From Arthrobacter sp. OY3WO11 (GTDB lineage: Bacteria; Actinomycetota; Actinomycetes; Actinomycetales; Micrococcaceae), in assembly GCF_001641125.1 (NCBI RefSeq), contig NZ_LWLP01000001.1, positions 644,147-708,146 of the forward strand: a stretch of DNA of 64,000 bases. The letters are read 5' to 3'. Positions 52,883 through 60,340 of this stretch are shown here, in pieces; position 1 is the first letter of the stretch, and the number at the start of each line of letters is the position of its first letter. The position numbers and the translations under genes were made by a program. Under the pieces are notes generated by a model that was given only the letters and a program-made list of their open reading frames with translations, was not told the origin of the DNA and searched no databases.

Positions 52883-54282
52883 CCTTCCTGCACACCGACG
52901 AGGGGACTGACGAGTCGGCCTGGTGCGTCCGGGGCCTCCCGGTCATTCCTGAGCTCCCGCTGGGTCCGGAGGAGCTTGCCGCGATGCGCTTCCTGGTCCT
53001 TGCCGCACACCCGGACGACGAGACGCTCGGAGCGGGTGGCCTGCTGGCGCGGCTGCACGCCCTCGGCGCAGAGGTGGAGGTGCTGTTGTGCACGGCAGGG
53101 GAGGCCTCGCACCCCGGGTCGGAAACGGTCTCCCGGGAAGAACTGACCGCCAGGCGCCTGGCGGAATTCGCCGCGGCCCTGGACCGTATGGGGCTGAAAG
53201 ACCGCTGGCGGTACCTCGGCCTGCCGGACAGCGGCCTGGCGGAGCGCACTGCGGACATAACCCGTTTGGTCAGGGAAGCCGCCGCAGGGCTGGCCGGTGC
53301 TGCAGTCCGGCTCGCCATTGTTGCGCCTTACCGCGCCGACGGGCATGCCGACCATGATGCCCTCGGAACCGTAGCCGCTGCTGTTGCCGCCGACAATGGT
53401 TACGGGCTGCTGGAGTACCCCATCTGGTACTGGCACTGGGCAACCCCCGGGCACCTGGAATGGCAGTCTTGGGTGAGGTTGCCGCTGGAGCCGGGGGAAC
53501 AGTCCGCAAAAGAACGGGCCATGCAGGAGCATGCCAGCCAGACCAAGCCGCTTTCCCCGCATCCCGGTGACGAAGTCCTGCTGAGCGAATCCTTCCTGCG
53601 GCACTTCTCCCGCCCCTTTGAAACCTTCGCCTGGACTCCTCCGCAGGAGTTTTTGCCCGGAAAAGCAGATGCCCCCGGAACCGTGGCCTACACCAGCAAG
53701 GAAGCCCAGGACATCTTCGACGGTATCCACAACCGGGAACCGGACCCTTGGAAGTACACCACCAGCTGGTACGAGCGGCGGAAGCGCGCGCTGACTGTCG
53801 CAGCATTGCCCTCCGAACACTTTTCCTCGGCGCTCGAGATCGGTTGTTCCATCGGCACGCTGACGGCCGACCTTGCCCCGCGGTGCACCAACCTGCTGGC
53901 CGTAGACGCCAGCGGTGCAGCGTTGGGGCAGGCAGCGGAACGCCTGGCCCCTTTCCCGGGCGTCACCGTCAGGCAGCTGACGCTGCCCGCCGAGTGGCCT
54001 GCCGGGAACTTCGACCTGGTGGTGGTGTCCGAGGTGGGGTACTACCTCTCCGCCGGTGAGCTCGATGCCCTGGTCGAAAAAGTCAGGGACTCGATCCTCC
54101 CTGGCGGCACTCTGCTGCTGTGCCACTGGCGCCACCCCATTTCCGGCTGGGAGCTGGACGGCGAAGCAGTGCACACCCGGGTGCGTGACCGGTTGAAATG
54201 GCCCACCTCCGGCCTCTACCGGGAGCGCGACTTCCTGCTCGAGACCCTGGCAGCGCCAGCGGCGGCGGTGCCTGCGCCTTGA
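52876..54282 (+). CDS. bifunctional PIG-L family deacetylase / NodS-like SAM methyltransferase
   Basis: A 468-aa fusion. The N-terminal domain (about 30-225) is a zinc-dependent PIG-L/LmbE deacetylase with the AHPDDETLGAGG motif and later PYRADGHADHDALG zinc histidine. The C-terminal domain (about 275-450) is a class I methyltransferase resembling rhizobial NodS: WKYTTSWYERRKRALTVAAL, ALEIGCSIGTLTADLAPRC, LAVDASGAAL and FDLVVVSEVGYYL. It should N-deacetylate a glycan or glycolipid and then N-methylate the product. Start is GTG at 52876 or 52879, overlapping the upstream gene; it overlaps the glycosyltransferase by four bases. Confidence 0.9.
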   Translation: MVTFLHTDEGTDESAWCVRGLPVIPELPLGPEELAAMRFLVLAAHPDDETLGAGGLLARLHALGAEVEVLLCTAGEASHPGSETVSREELTARRLAEFAAALDRMGLKDRWRYLGLPDSGLAERTADITRLVREAAAGLAGAAVRLAIVAPYRADGHADHDALGTVAAAVAADNGYGLLEYPIWYWHWATPGHLEWQSWVRLPLEPGEQSAKERAMQEHASQTKPLSPHPGDEVLLSESFLRHFSRPFETFAWTPPQEFLPGKADAPGTVAYTSKEAQDIFDGIHNREPDPWKYTTSWYERRKRALTVAALPSEHFSSALEIGCSIGTLTADLAPRCTNLLAVDASGAALGQAAERLAPFPGVTVRQLTLPAEWPAGNFDLVVVSEVGYYLSAGELDALVEKVRDSILPGGTLLLCHWRHPISGWELDGEAVHTRVRDRLKWPTSGLYRERDFLLETLAAPAAAVPAP

Positions 54283-55022
54283 CTCCCGTCGACAGGGTGG
54301 CCGTGGTGATTCCGGTCCACAATGAGGAGGAACACCTGGGTCGCGCCCTCGCCGGCGTGGAGGCCGCCGCATCGACACTCCGGCAGGTGCACCCCTGCAT
54401 CGACGTCAGGGTTCTCGTGGTCCTCGACTCCTGCACGGACGGTTCTGCGGCCATAGCTTCCGCATACACCGCCCGGAACACGTGCTTCTCTGTCCATGAG
54501 GTCGCCTTTCGAAGCGTGGGAAGGAGCAGGCGGGCGGGAAACTGGCAGGCTCTGGGCGCTGGGGCAGATGCAAGCCCTGGCGCCGGGGCCGGGTTGTGGC
54601 TGGCGAACACCGACGCCGACTCGGTGGTTCCGGACAACTGGCTCGTGGGGCAGCTCGAGTTGGCAGCGGCGGGAGCCGATGCAGTGCTTGGGTCCGTGGA
54701 AGTGGACCCTGCGGGGATGGCACCCGAACTGCTCAGCCGTTGGCAGTCGATGCACTCCTTCGGGGAAGACCACCCGCATGTGTTCGGGGCCAATCTTGGC
54801 GTCCGCGGTTCGGCCTACCTTGTGGCGGGCGGGTTCCCGCGGCACCTCTCGCATGAGGACAGGGTGCTGGCAGGGCGGCTCCGGGACCACGGGTTTGATG
54901 TGAGGGCCACCGACACCATCCGGGTCCGGACGTCCGGCCGCACGCAGGCCCGGGCCCCCAAGGGCTTTGGGGCCTATCTGCGGACGCTTGGGATGGAGAT
55001 CGCATTGGCGCCGGAGGCATAA
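54279..55022 (+). CDS. family 2 glycosyltransferase
   Basis: A 247-aa GT-A fold transferase. The N-terminus VAVVIPVHNEEEHLGRAL, the donor-binding VLVVLDSCTDGSAA and the metal-binding ANTDADSVVPDNWL with acidic residues are present, and HEDRVLAGRLRDHGFDV is the acceptor-side acid region. No membrane helices, so it is likely cytosolic and peripheral. The start is a TTG at 54279 in a TTGA overlap with the preceding gene, consistent with tight operon coupling. It completes a deacetylase/methyltransferase/transferase set reminiscent of Nod factor synthesis. A strong terminator follows. Confidence 0.87.
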   Translation: MTPVDRVAVVIPVHNEEEHLGRALAGVEAAASTLRQVHPCIDVRVLVVLDSCTDGSAAIASAYTARNTCFSVHEVAFRSVGRSRRAGNWQALGAGADASPGAGAGLWLANTDADSVVPDNWLVGQLELAAAGADAVLGSVEVDPAGMAPELLSRWQSMHSFGEDHPHVFGANLGVRGSAYLVAGGFPRHLSHEDRVLAGRLRDHGFDVRATDTIRVRTSGRTQARAPKGFGAYLRTLGMEIALAPEA

Positions 55023-55068
55023 AGGCAGCCCCGTGGCGGCGTGGCTTTGCGGAACGTGGCTTAACGGG

Positions 55069-55102
55069 AAAGGGGCTGCTGCGGTTGCGCAGCAGCCCCT
55101 TT
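55069..55102. terminator. perfect 15-bp hairpin terminator
   Basis: AAAGGGGCTGCTGCG (55069-55083) pairs exactly with 55088-55102 around a GTTG loop. It lies between the rightward glycosyltransferase gene and the leftward csbD gene and can terminate both. Confidence 0.85.
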
Positions 55103-55110
55103 CAGCAGGA

Positions 55111-55287
55111 CTAGTCCTTCCGGAAAGCGTCCTTGACCTTCTCGCCCGCCTGCTTCAAGTCAGCCTTGGCCTGGTCCATCTGGCCTTCAGTCCGGAGGCT
55201 TTCGTCATCAGTTGCCTTGCCGGTTGCTTCTTTGGCCTTGCCGGCCATCTTCTCGGCGGCGTTGTCGATCTTGTCGTCCAAACCCAT
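55111..55287 (-). CDS. CsbD family stress protein
   Basis: A 58-aa hydrophilic protein beginning MGLDDKIDNAAEKMAGKAKE and ending VKDAFRKD, a clear CsbD-family sequence (repeats of GKAKEATGKATDD and QMDQAKADLKQAGEK). CsbD proteins are small, probably disordered general-stress proteins controlled by SigB in Bacillus, of unknown mechanism. GGGAG stands seven bases before the ATG. The gene is bounded by a perfect hairpin 9 bases downstream of its stop. I saw no good TAAG-N4-CTTA site before it. Confidence 0.92.
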   Translation of the reverse strand: MGLDDKIDNAAEKMAGKAKEATGKATDDESLRTEGQMDQAKADLKQAGEKVKDAFRKD

Positions 55288-55423
55288 GGTATTTCTCCCT
55301 TCGGCTGGTGACCTGCGGCGATACGCAGGTCATGCTCCCATGCTAGCCAGCCAGGCGTTGCTACAACAGATGGCTGGCCGCGCCGGGGGAGCTGCTGGAA
55401 GAGGCAAAACCGGCGGGAGAGCG

Positions 55424-55681
55424 TCAGACCAGGTCGGGAGCGCTTGCGACGATGTAATCCGCGGCGGCAGGACCGGTCATGGACAGGTTGTTGCTGTCCG
55501 GGTCAATACCGTGCGTTCCCAGCGCCGCCCACAGCGCTTCCGGCGGCTGAAGCCGGGCTTTGTGGAGAAGGCACCAGCTGGTGTAGAGGCCATACAGCTC
55601 ATCGCGTCCGAGGCCCAGCCCCGGCTCCCTGTCCGCGACAACTGCTTCGGCAAGAAAATCTTCAAAATGTGTAGCAGGCAT
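55424..55681 (-). CDS. small hypothetical protein
   Basis: An 85-aa protein beginning MPATHFEDFLAEAVV. The middle (ELYGLYTSWCLLHKARLQPPEALWAALGTHGI) resembles the short helical module seen at the C-terminus of some phage primase-helicases, with the pattern LY-x2-Y/W-x-WC and LW-x-AL, followed by MTGPAAADYIVASAPDLV. I do not claim that function; there is no phage context. The start has a modest GAG upstream. It reads leftward ahead of csbD with its own promoter region. Confidence 0.6.
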   Translation of the reverse strand: MPATHFEDFLAEAVVADREPGLGLGRDELYGLYTSWCLLHKARLQPPEALWAALGTHGIDPDSNNLSMTGPAAADYIVASAPDLV

Positions 55682-56074
55682 GTTCGCTCATTCGGGCTCG
55701 ACCTTGATGCCGCCGTATCTGCTTCAGCGGCCCTGCCGGCCCCGGAGGGCTCAACAGATTAATCATGAAGGTATGGCAGGGCGGCTCGCTTTGTCCAGTT
55801 AGGCTGCCCAGTCTGGACAGGCAATGCAGGCTCGCGGGAAACCCGGCTGGCCCGGGGCTTCATGGCGGCACGATTGCTCCAAGGGTGCGGCCGGATCGCA
55901 TGGATCGAGGGGGCCGACGGCGACTGGGGGGACTGGCCTCGGTCTCAGAAGAGGCCATCTCACCGCCGGCCCCGCCTGCTCCCGGGTACCTTGATAAACC
56001 CGGGAAACTTAAACAGGACCTCCAAGACAATTTTCTCCCATCTTGAAGGTCCTGCCTAGTCCCCGCGGAATGCC
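55682..56074. other. 393-base gap with hairpins, no convincing gene
   Basis: The gap between two leftward genes contains a TTTGTCCAG/CTGGACA inverted repeat (55791-55821) slightly like the GTCC/GGAC intergenic palindromes at 11.8 and 14.3 kb, and the terminator at 56014-56054. A rightward open frame across it lacks a ribosome binding site and family resemblance. Confidence 0.5.
56014..56054 (-). terminator. intrinsic terminator of the YihY gene
   Basis: CAGGACCTCCAAGA (56014-56027) pairs with TCTTGAAGGTCCTG (56041-56054) with one mismatch; leftward the stem is followed by TTTAAGTTT. It begins 20 bases past the YihY stop. Confidence 0.8.
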
Positions 56075-57292
56075 CTATCGGGCGTCGGTGGCGCCCCGGT
56101 CGTCGTCCCCGCCAAGGGCACGGTCGCGCACCTTGTCCCGGACCCGGTCCCGGTGCGGCTCCGTGGGCTGTTCGGAGTCGCGGCCCCCGTCCTGGTCCCG
56201 GCCATCGTCCGAGGAGTCATCCCCGCCGTTCCCGGCGCTGTACTTCTCACGGATTTCGCGCCCGTGCTGGATGTCCTCTTCCTCCTGCTTCTGCAGCTTT
56301 TCGCTCTTCTTGGTGTCCCTGGGGGGCAGCTGGATGGTTTCCTCAGCCTTGATGCCCGCCTGGAGCTGCCGGCCGCGCTCCATCTCGGCGTCGAACTCTG
56401 CACCGAAGAGCAGCGACATGTTGAGGATCCAGAGCCACAGCAGCATCACGATCACGCCGCCCAGGGCGCCGTAGGTCTTGTTGTAGTTGCCGAAGTTGCC
56501 TACGTAGAAGCCGAAACCCAGCGATGCAAGCAGGAAAATGAATAGGGCAATGCCGGAGCCCATGCTCATCCACTTGAATTTGGGCTGCTTGACGTTGGGG
56601 GTGGCGTAGTAGAGGACGGCGATGATCGCGATGATGAGCACGATCATGACCGGCCATTTGGCGATGTCCCAGATGGTCAGGAATACGCCGCTGAGGCCGA
56701 TCAGGCCGCCCACCGCTTCCGCTACCGGCCCGCTGAGGACCAGCATGCCGGCGAGGATGGCCACGATGACAACGGCCAGGAGCGTGACCACCAGCATTGT
56801 TCCGCGGAGCTTGACGAACGCACGGCCTTCATCCACCTCGTAGACCCGGTTCATGGCACGGCCGAACGCACCAACGTAGCCGGACGCGGACCACAGTGCT
56901 GTGGCAAGGCCAATAACCAGGGTCAGGCCTGCGGCCGGTGCACTTGCCAGGTCTTCCACCACTCCGCCGACCGTGTCAACAGTCTCGGCCGGGACGAAAC
57001 CGCTGACGATTTTCAGGAGCGCGTCGGTGGTCTTCTGCGGGTCACCAAAGAGTCCTATCAGGGACACAAGTGCCAGGATAGCCGGGAACAGCGACAGGAC
57101 CGCGTAGTAGGTCAGGGCGGCAGCCAGGTCCGGACATTGGTCCTTGGTGAACTCCCGGAAGGTTTTCTTGGCGATGTACTTCCAGTTCGGCTTGACCAGA
57201 TCTTTCGGACTCTCCGGCTTCCGGGAATCATCGGGCGCCGGAGCCTGGTCCGCTTTGGCGGTGCTGCTCTCGGATGCGTCATGAGTGGCCAT
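56075..57292 (-). CDS. YihY/virulence factor BrkB family membrane protein
   Basis: A 405-aa inner-membrane protein of the YihY/BrkB family (once called ribonuclease BN). After a 45-residue hydrophilic start come six hydrophobic helices, with family patterns ALTYYAVLSLFPAILALVSLIGLFG, ALWSASGYVGAFGRAMNRVYEVDEGR and GGVIVMLLWLWILNMSLLFGAEFDAEMERGRQ. The last 90 residues are very charged and probably disordered. Function unknown; membership in stress-related clusters of actinobacteria is common. It reads leftward ahead of the DUF3618 trio but is separate, with its own terminator. Confidence 0.92.
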   Translation of the reverse strand: MATHDASESSTAKADQAPAPDDSRKPESPKDLVKPNWKYIAKKTFREFTKDQCPDLAAALTYYAVLSLFPAILALVSLIGLFGDPQKTTDALLKIVSGFVPAETVDTVGGVVEDLASAPAAGLTLVIGLATALWSASGYVGAFGRAMNRVYEVDEGRAFVKLRGTMLVVTLLAVVIVAILAGMLVLSGPVAEAVGGLIGLSGVFLTIWDIAKWPVMIVLIIAIIAVLYYATPNVKQPKFKWMSMGSGIALFIFLLASLGFGFYVGNFGNYNKTYGALGGVIVMLLWLWILNMSLLFGAEFDAEMERGRQLQAGIKAEETIQLPPRDTKKSEKLQKQEEEDIQHGREIREKYSAGNGGDDSSDDGRDQDGGRDSEQPTEPHRDRVRDKVRDRALGGDDDRGATDAR

Positions 57293-57407
57293 GGGGTGTC
57301 CTCTCGATAAGGGGCGAAAAACGGACAGGCCAGCTCCGCGGTTGGCGGGGCCGGCCTGTCAGGGTAGTGCTGGTGCCTTGCTTGTGCCGCGGTGTGCTGG
57401 ATGCCGC

Positions 57408-58070
57408 TTAGGTGTTTTTGACGTTGCCTGCGGCGTCGGTGGTGCGGTCTTTGACGTCGGTGGCGGCGTGTTGGCCTTCGGCTTTGACGTTTTGGGCGGC
57501 GTCGGTGGCGGTGGCCTTGACGTTTTCCATGGCTTCCTGGGCGGGTTCCTTGAGGTCCTGGACCATGTCCTTGGCGGCGTCGGTCACCTGGGTGGCCAGG
57601 GGCTGGGCGGCGGTTTTGAGCTGGTCCGCGGCTTCCCGTTCCTTTTGGCTGGCCGGGATCAGGGAGGAGATCAGCATTCCGGCGCCGAACGCGATCAGGC
57701 CCGCGGCCAGGGGGTTGCCCTGGGTTTTGGCTTTGACCTGGTCCGGTGCGTTGGAGATCGCTGTTCCGGCATCGCCGAGTTTGGCCGCGGCGGTGTCTTT
57801 GGCCCCGTGCAGGGTGTCTCCGGTGGAGTGCAGTGCGTTGCCGGTGTGTCCGGCGCCGCTGTGCATGGTGTCCTGAACACGGGTAGTGGTGTGGTCTGCT
57901 GCGCCCATGATTTTCTCCTTGACCCCGCTGACTGTGTCTTTAAGCTTGTCGGTCTGGCGGTGGACGATGTTTGAGGGGGTGACTTTGTCGGCCACGGCGT
58001 CAACGTTGGTGCCCAGGCGCGCGCGGGTGGCTTCTATGTCTGAACGGATTGCGTCCGGGTTATCGCTCAT
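57408..58070 (-). CDS. DUF3618 protein with amphipathic (apolipoprotein-like) repeats
   Basis: A 220-aa protein. The DUF3618 N-terminus DAIRSDIEATRARLGTNVDAVADKV is clear, followed by KLKDTVSGVKEKIMG. A single hydrophobic segment (GNPLAAGLIAFGAGMLISSLIP) lies near residues 117-138, and the C-terminal 75 residues are Ala/Lys-rich amphipathic repeats of about 11 residues (DAAKDMVQDLKEPAQEAMENVKATATDAAQ), like LEA or apolipoproteins. Such repeats fit desiccation or membrane stress, by analogy. Start ATG overlaps the Holin-X stop by four bases. Confidence 0.9.
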   Translation of the reverse strand: MSDNPDAIRSDIEATRARLGTNVDAVADKVTPSNIVHRQTDKLKDTVSGVKEKIMGAADHTTTRVQDTMHSGAGHTGNALHSTGDTLHGAKDTAAAKLGDAGTAISNAPDQVKAKTQGNPLAAGLIAFGAGMLISSLIPASQKEREAADQLKTAAQPLATQVTDAAKDMVQDLKEPAQEAMENVKATATDAAQNVKAEGQHAATDVKDRTTDAAGNVKNT

Positions 58071-58501
58071 CGGTTTACCTCACCTGGTTTTAGGGTTGGG
58101 GGTATTTCGGACAGGGTTTCGCTGGTCTGGGGCAGGCCCTTGACCTGTTTGAGTTCCTTGCGGCCGATCGAGGCCAGGACCGCGGCGATGATGCCCCAGA
58201 TCACGGCGACGATCAGGGCGGCCCAGCCCAGTGGCATCAGGGCGCCCAGGGCGAACATCAGGCCCAGGGACAGGAAGATCAGGACGAAGTGTCCTGCCAC
58301 GCCTGCCCCGGCGAGCATGCCCGCGCCCTTGCCCGCCTTGGTGGCGGACTGTTTGGCCTCGGCCTTGGCCAGCTCGACTTCCTGGCGCATGAGCGTGGAC
58401 AGGTCACGGGTCACGTCCCCGAGCAGCTCACCCAGCGAGGCGTTATCAGCCTTCTGGTGCGCCTCACTCGGAGCGGGTTCCGGAATCGAACTACTCATCA
58501 C
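58067..58501 (-). CDS. actinobacterial Holin-X family membrane protein
   Basis: A 144-aa two-helix membrane protein of the PF07332 (phage holin-like, Holin_X) family. SLGELLGDVTRDLSTLMRQEVELAKAEAKQSATKAGKGAG is the family N-terminal signature, then two helices (AGVAGHFVLIFLSLGLMFALGALM and GWAALIVAVIWGIIAAVLASIG). Despite the family name there is no lysis gene or phage. It is in an operon: a 4-base overlap with the upstream gene and a 4-base overlap with the DUF3618 gene. The start is GTG/ATG at 58501/58498. Confidence 0.88.
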   Translation of the reverse strand: MMSSSIPEPAPSEAHQKADNASLGELLGDVTRDLSTLMRQEVELAKAEAKQSATKAGKGAGMLAGAGVAGHFVLIFLSLGLMFALGALMPLGWAALIVAVIWGIIAAVLASIGRKELKQVKGLPQTSETLSEIPPTLKPGEVNR

Positions 58502-59463
58502 AGCCCGCCAGACTGGCCATCCCTGGAACGGTCCCGGGTGAGGGGATCGCCTGCCATGGGATCGTCGGCAAGGTCGCGGTCGCCCAGCGGATCATTGGCA
58601 ATCCGGTTTCCGGACCACGGTTCTTCGACCAGCTGCGGGCTGTCCAAGGGGCTGGCGGGACGCGTGGGGTCGGAATAGCTGCTGCCTGGCGCGCCGCCGT
58701 CGTATCCAGCCGTTGTGGTGGCCGGGCCGGGGAGCTGCACCGGAGGGGGCGGTACGGTGCCGCCCGCCGGGACATAGGACTCGGTGTACCGGTCTCCGTA
58801 AGGGGTGCCGGAGTAAAGCCCGGCCGTGCCGGTGGTGCCGCTGGTGGATGAAGACTCCGGTGCCCCGGCGGTGAGACCGCGGGTGAGCCTGCCGGCAAGG
58901 ACGCCTGCACCCGCTGCAAGCAGGAGGAAGGTTCCGGGTTTGTTGCGGGCAAACCTCTGGACCTCGCCGAGAAGGTCACCCGGCTCCCTGTTCTCTAGCC
59001 AGGACGCCATTGAAGAGGTGCGCTCTGCAGCCTGCCGGACCAGGTCGCTGGCCATACCCTGCTGGTCTGGAGCGGTGGCCATGCTATGCAGCTGGCTGGA
59101 GATATTGCGCATGCCTTCGGCGGCCTTCTGCTGCTGGGTTCCAGCCTGGCTTGTCAGGCCCGACTTTGCCTGGTGCAGCAGATCCTGCGCACTGGACTTC
59201 GCCTCGGACGCCACATGCGCGGCTTCTTCCTTGGCGGTCTGCGCAACGTTCTGGGCAGAGCCCTTCGCCGTGCGGGCGACGTCAGCCGCTTCTTCCTTTG
59301 CCGCATCCTTGCGGGAAGTCCCTGAGCTGTCGCCGGCCTGGCCTGCACCATAGGGGGGAGTGGCGGCTGACGGGAAGGTAGCGGCGGACCGCTCACCCGG
59401 AATTCCTGTAGAGGCCGGGGGAGCCGTGGCAGCGGGGTCCTCGGGCCATTGGTTCTCTGTCAT
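58498..59463 (-). CDS. membrane-anchored protein with amphipathic Ala-rich helices
   Basis: A 321-aa protein. Residues about 50-115 are amphipathic repeats (KDAAKEEAADVARTAKGSAQNVAQTAKEEAAHVAS and similar), followed by LHSMATAPDQQGMASDLVRQAAERTSSMASWLENREPGDLLGEVQRFARNKPGTFLLLAAGAGVLAGRL with one hydrophobic helix, then a Ser/Thr/Pro/Gly-rich C-terminal third. This layout is found next to DUF3618 and Holin-X genes in actinobacteria; function unknown. The start at 59463 has GAGAG-type purines upstream and lies 63 bases after a motif-class promoter; the open frame starts earlier without support. Confidence 0.82.
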   Translation of the reverse strand: MTENQWPEDPAATAPPASTGIPGERSAATFPSAATPPYGAGQAGDSSGTSRKDAAKEEAADVARTAKGSAQNVAQTAKEEAAHVASEAKSSAQDLLHQAKSGLTSQAGTQQQKAAEGMRNISSQLHSMATAPDQQGMASDLVRQAAERTSSMASWLENREPGDLLGEVQRFARNKPGTFLLLAAGAGVLAGRLTRGLTAGAPESSSTSGTTGTAGLYSGTPYGDRYTESYVPAGGTVPPPPVQLPGPATTTAGYDGGAPGSSYSDPTRPASPLDSPQLVEEPWSGNRIANDPLGDRDLADDPMAGDPLTRDRSRDGQSGGL

Positions 59464-59525
59464 CTTCGCTCTCTCTTTCCAAGAAGGCCGGTTGTTGATC
59501 AAGAACCAGCAGTACTGGCCGTAAA

Positions 59526-59545
59526 ATAATAAGCATGATTACTAA
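59526..59545. promoter_or_regulatory. TAAGCATGATTA palindrome with divergent -10 boxes
   Basis: Core at 59530-59541. Leftward the arm runs into TATTAT (59531-59526), a near-consensus -10 for the amphipathic-helix trio; rightward it runs into TACTAA (59540-59545), about 94 bases before the membrane-coiled-coil gene. One site could thus serve two divergent genes. Confidence 0.6.
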
Positions 59546-59638
59546 TAAAAGGTAAGTGCCCTTGCTAAGCGAGTTCTAAACAGTTCCAACAGAGTCAGCC
59601 GGAAGGGCGCAGGCCGGTCCGGTCACATCAAGTGGAAA

Positions 59639-60340
59639 GTGGTGGGTAACGTGGAAACAGCTCCATGGGTATGGGTGGTAATTGCCGTTGTGGTGGTGGT
59701 GCTGGTTGTGCTGCTGTTGCTGTCTAGCGGACGGCGCCGGAAGGCGATCCAGCAAAAGCGCGACGACGAACACCGGGAGAAGGCAGCAGAAATCCGCCGT
59801 GAGGCAGAGGTTAAGGAACTTGACGCCCGGGAGCGTGAAGCGAAGGCGACGCGCGCCAGGGCGGATGCAGAACAGGCCCAGGTGGACGCAGCCAGGTTGC
59901 GCCAGCAGGCTGACAAGCAGGCTATGGAGGCCAAGGCGCTCCGCGACGATGTAAATGAACGGGCGCGTAAGGCGGATGAGCTCGACCCTGACGTCAACGG
60001 CGAGCTCCGCGGTGATGCCAACCCGGACCGCCGGGACCGCAGCAACCGCGAACGAGTCAGCCACGATGGCGCGGGGGACGGCGCCCCTGACGCAGGCCGC
60101 GGTACTGATGGCCGTGGTACTGATGGCCGCGGCGTCCGAGGGGCCGGCGCCCATGATGGCGTACGTGACGACGCTGCCCATGATGGCGTGCGGGGCGACG
60201 CTGCCCACCATGGCGTACGTGACGACGCTGCCCACGATGGCGTACGTGACGACGGGGCGCGGAACGGCCGCCCCGACGAGGGTGCCAATCCTGCCCCCGG
60301 CACGCGCCGTGACCGGGAGGATCCCCACTCTGGCATCTAG
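59639..60340 (+). CDS. membrane-anchored coiled-coil protein with 9-residue repeats
   Basis: A 233-aa protein of unknown family. An N-terminal helix (VWVVIAVVVVVLVVLLLLS) anchors it, then residues about 35-115 form a strongly charged coiled coil (RDDEHREKAAEIRREAEVKELDAREREAKATRARADAEQ), and the C-terminal third is disordered with four tandem copies of a nonamer AHDGVRDDA. The start is GTG at 59639 or 59651. Its last four bases overlap the convergent epimerase gene. Similar helix-plus-coiled-coil proteins occur near stress loci in actinobacteria. Confidence 0.75.
   Translation: MVGNVETAPWVWVVIAVVVVVLVVLLLLSSGRRRKAIQQKRDDEHREKAAEIRREAEVKELDAREREAKATRARADAEQAQVDAARLRQQADKQAMEAKALRDDVNERARKADELDPDVNGELRGDANPDRRDRSNRERVSHDGAGDGAPDAGRGTDGRGTDGRGVRGAGAHDGVRDDAAHDGVRGDAAHHGVRDDAAHDGVRDDGARNGRPDEGANPAPGTRRDREDPHSGI
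60149..60256 (+). repeat. four tandem 27-bp repeats within the coiled-coil gene
   Basis: Units 60149-60175, 60176-60202, 60203-60229 and 60230-60256 encode variants of AHDGVRDDA in frame. The units differ at a few bases, so the array is not very recent but is a likely site of length polymorphism. Confidence 0.9.

Noticed and set aside
58067-58501. Phage holin, hence a prophage remnant
   Set aside because: Holin-X proteins are ordinary actinobacterial membrane proteins; no integrase, lysin, capsid or attachment site is present.
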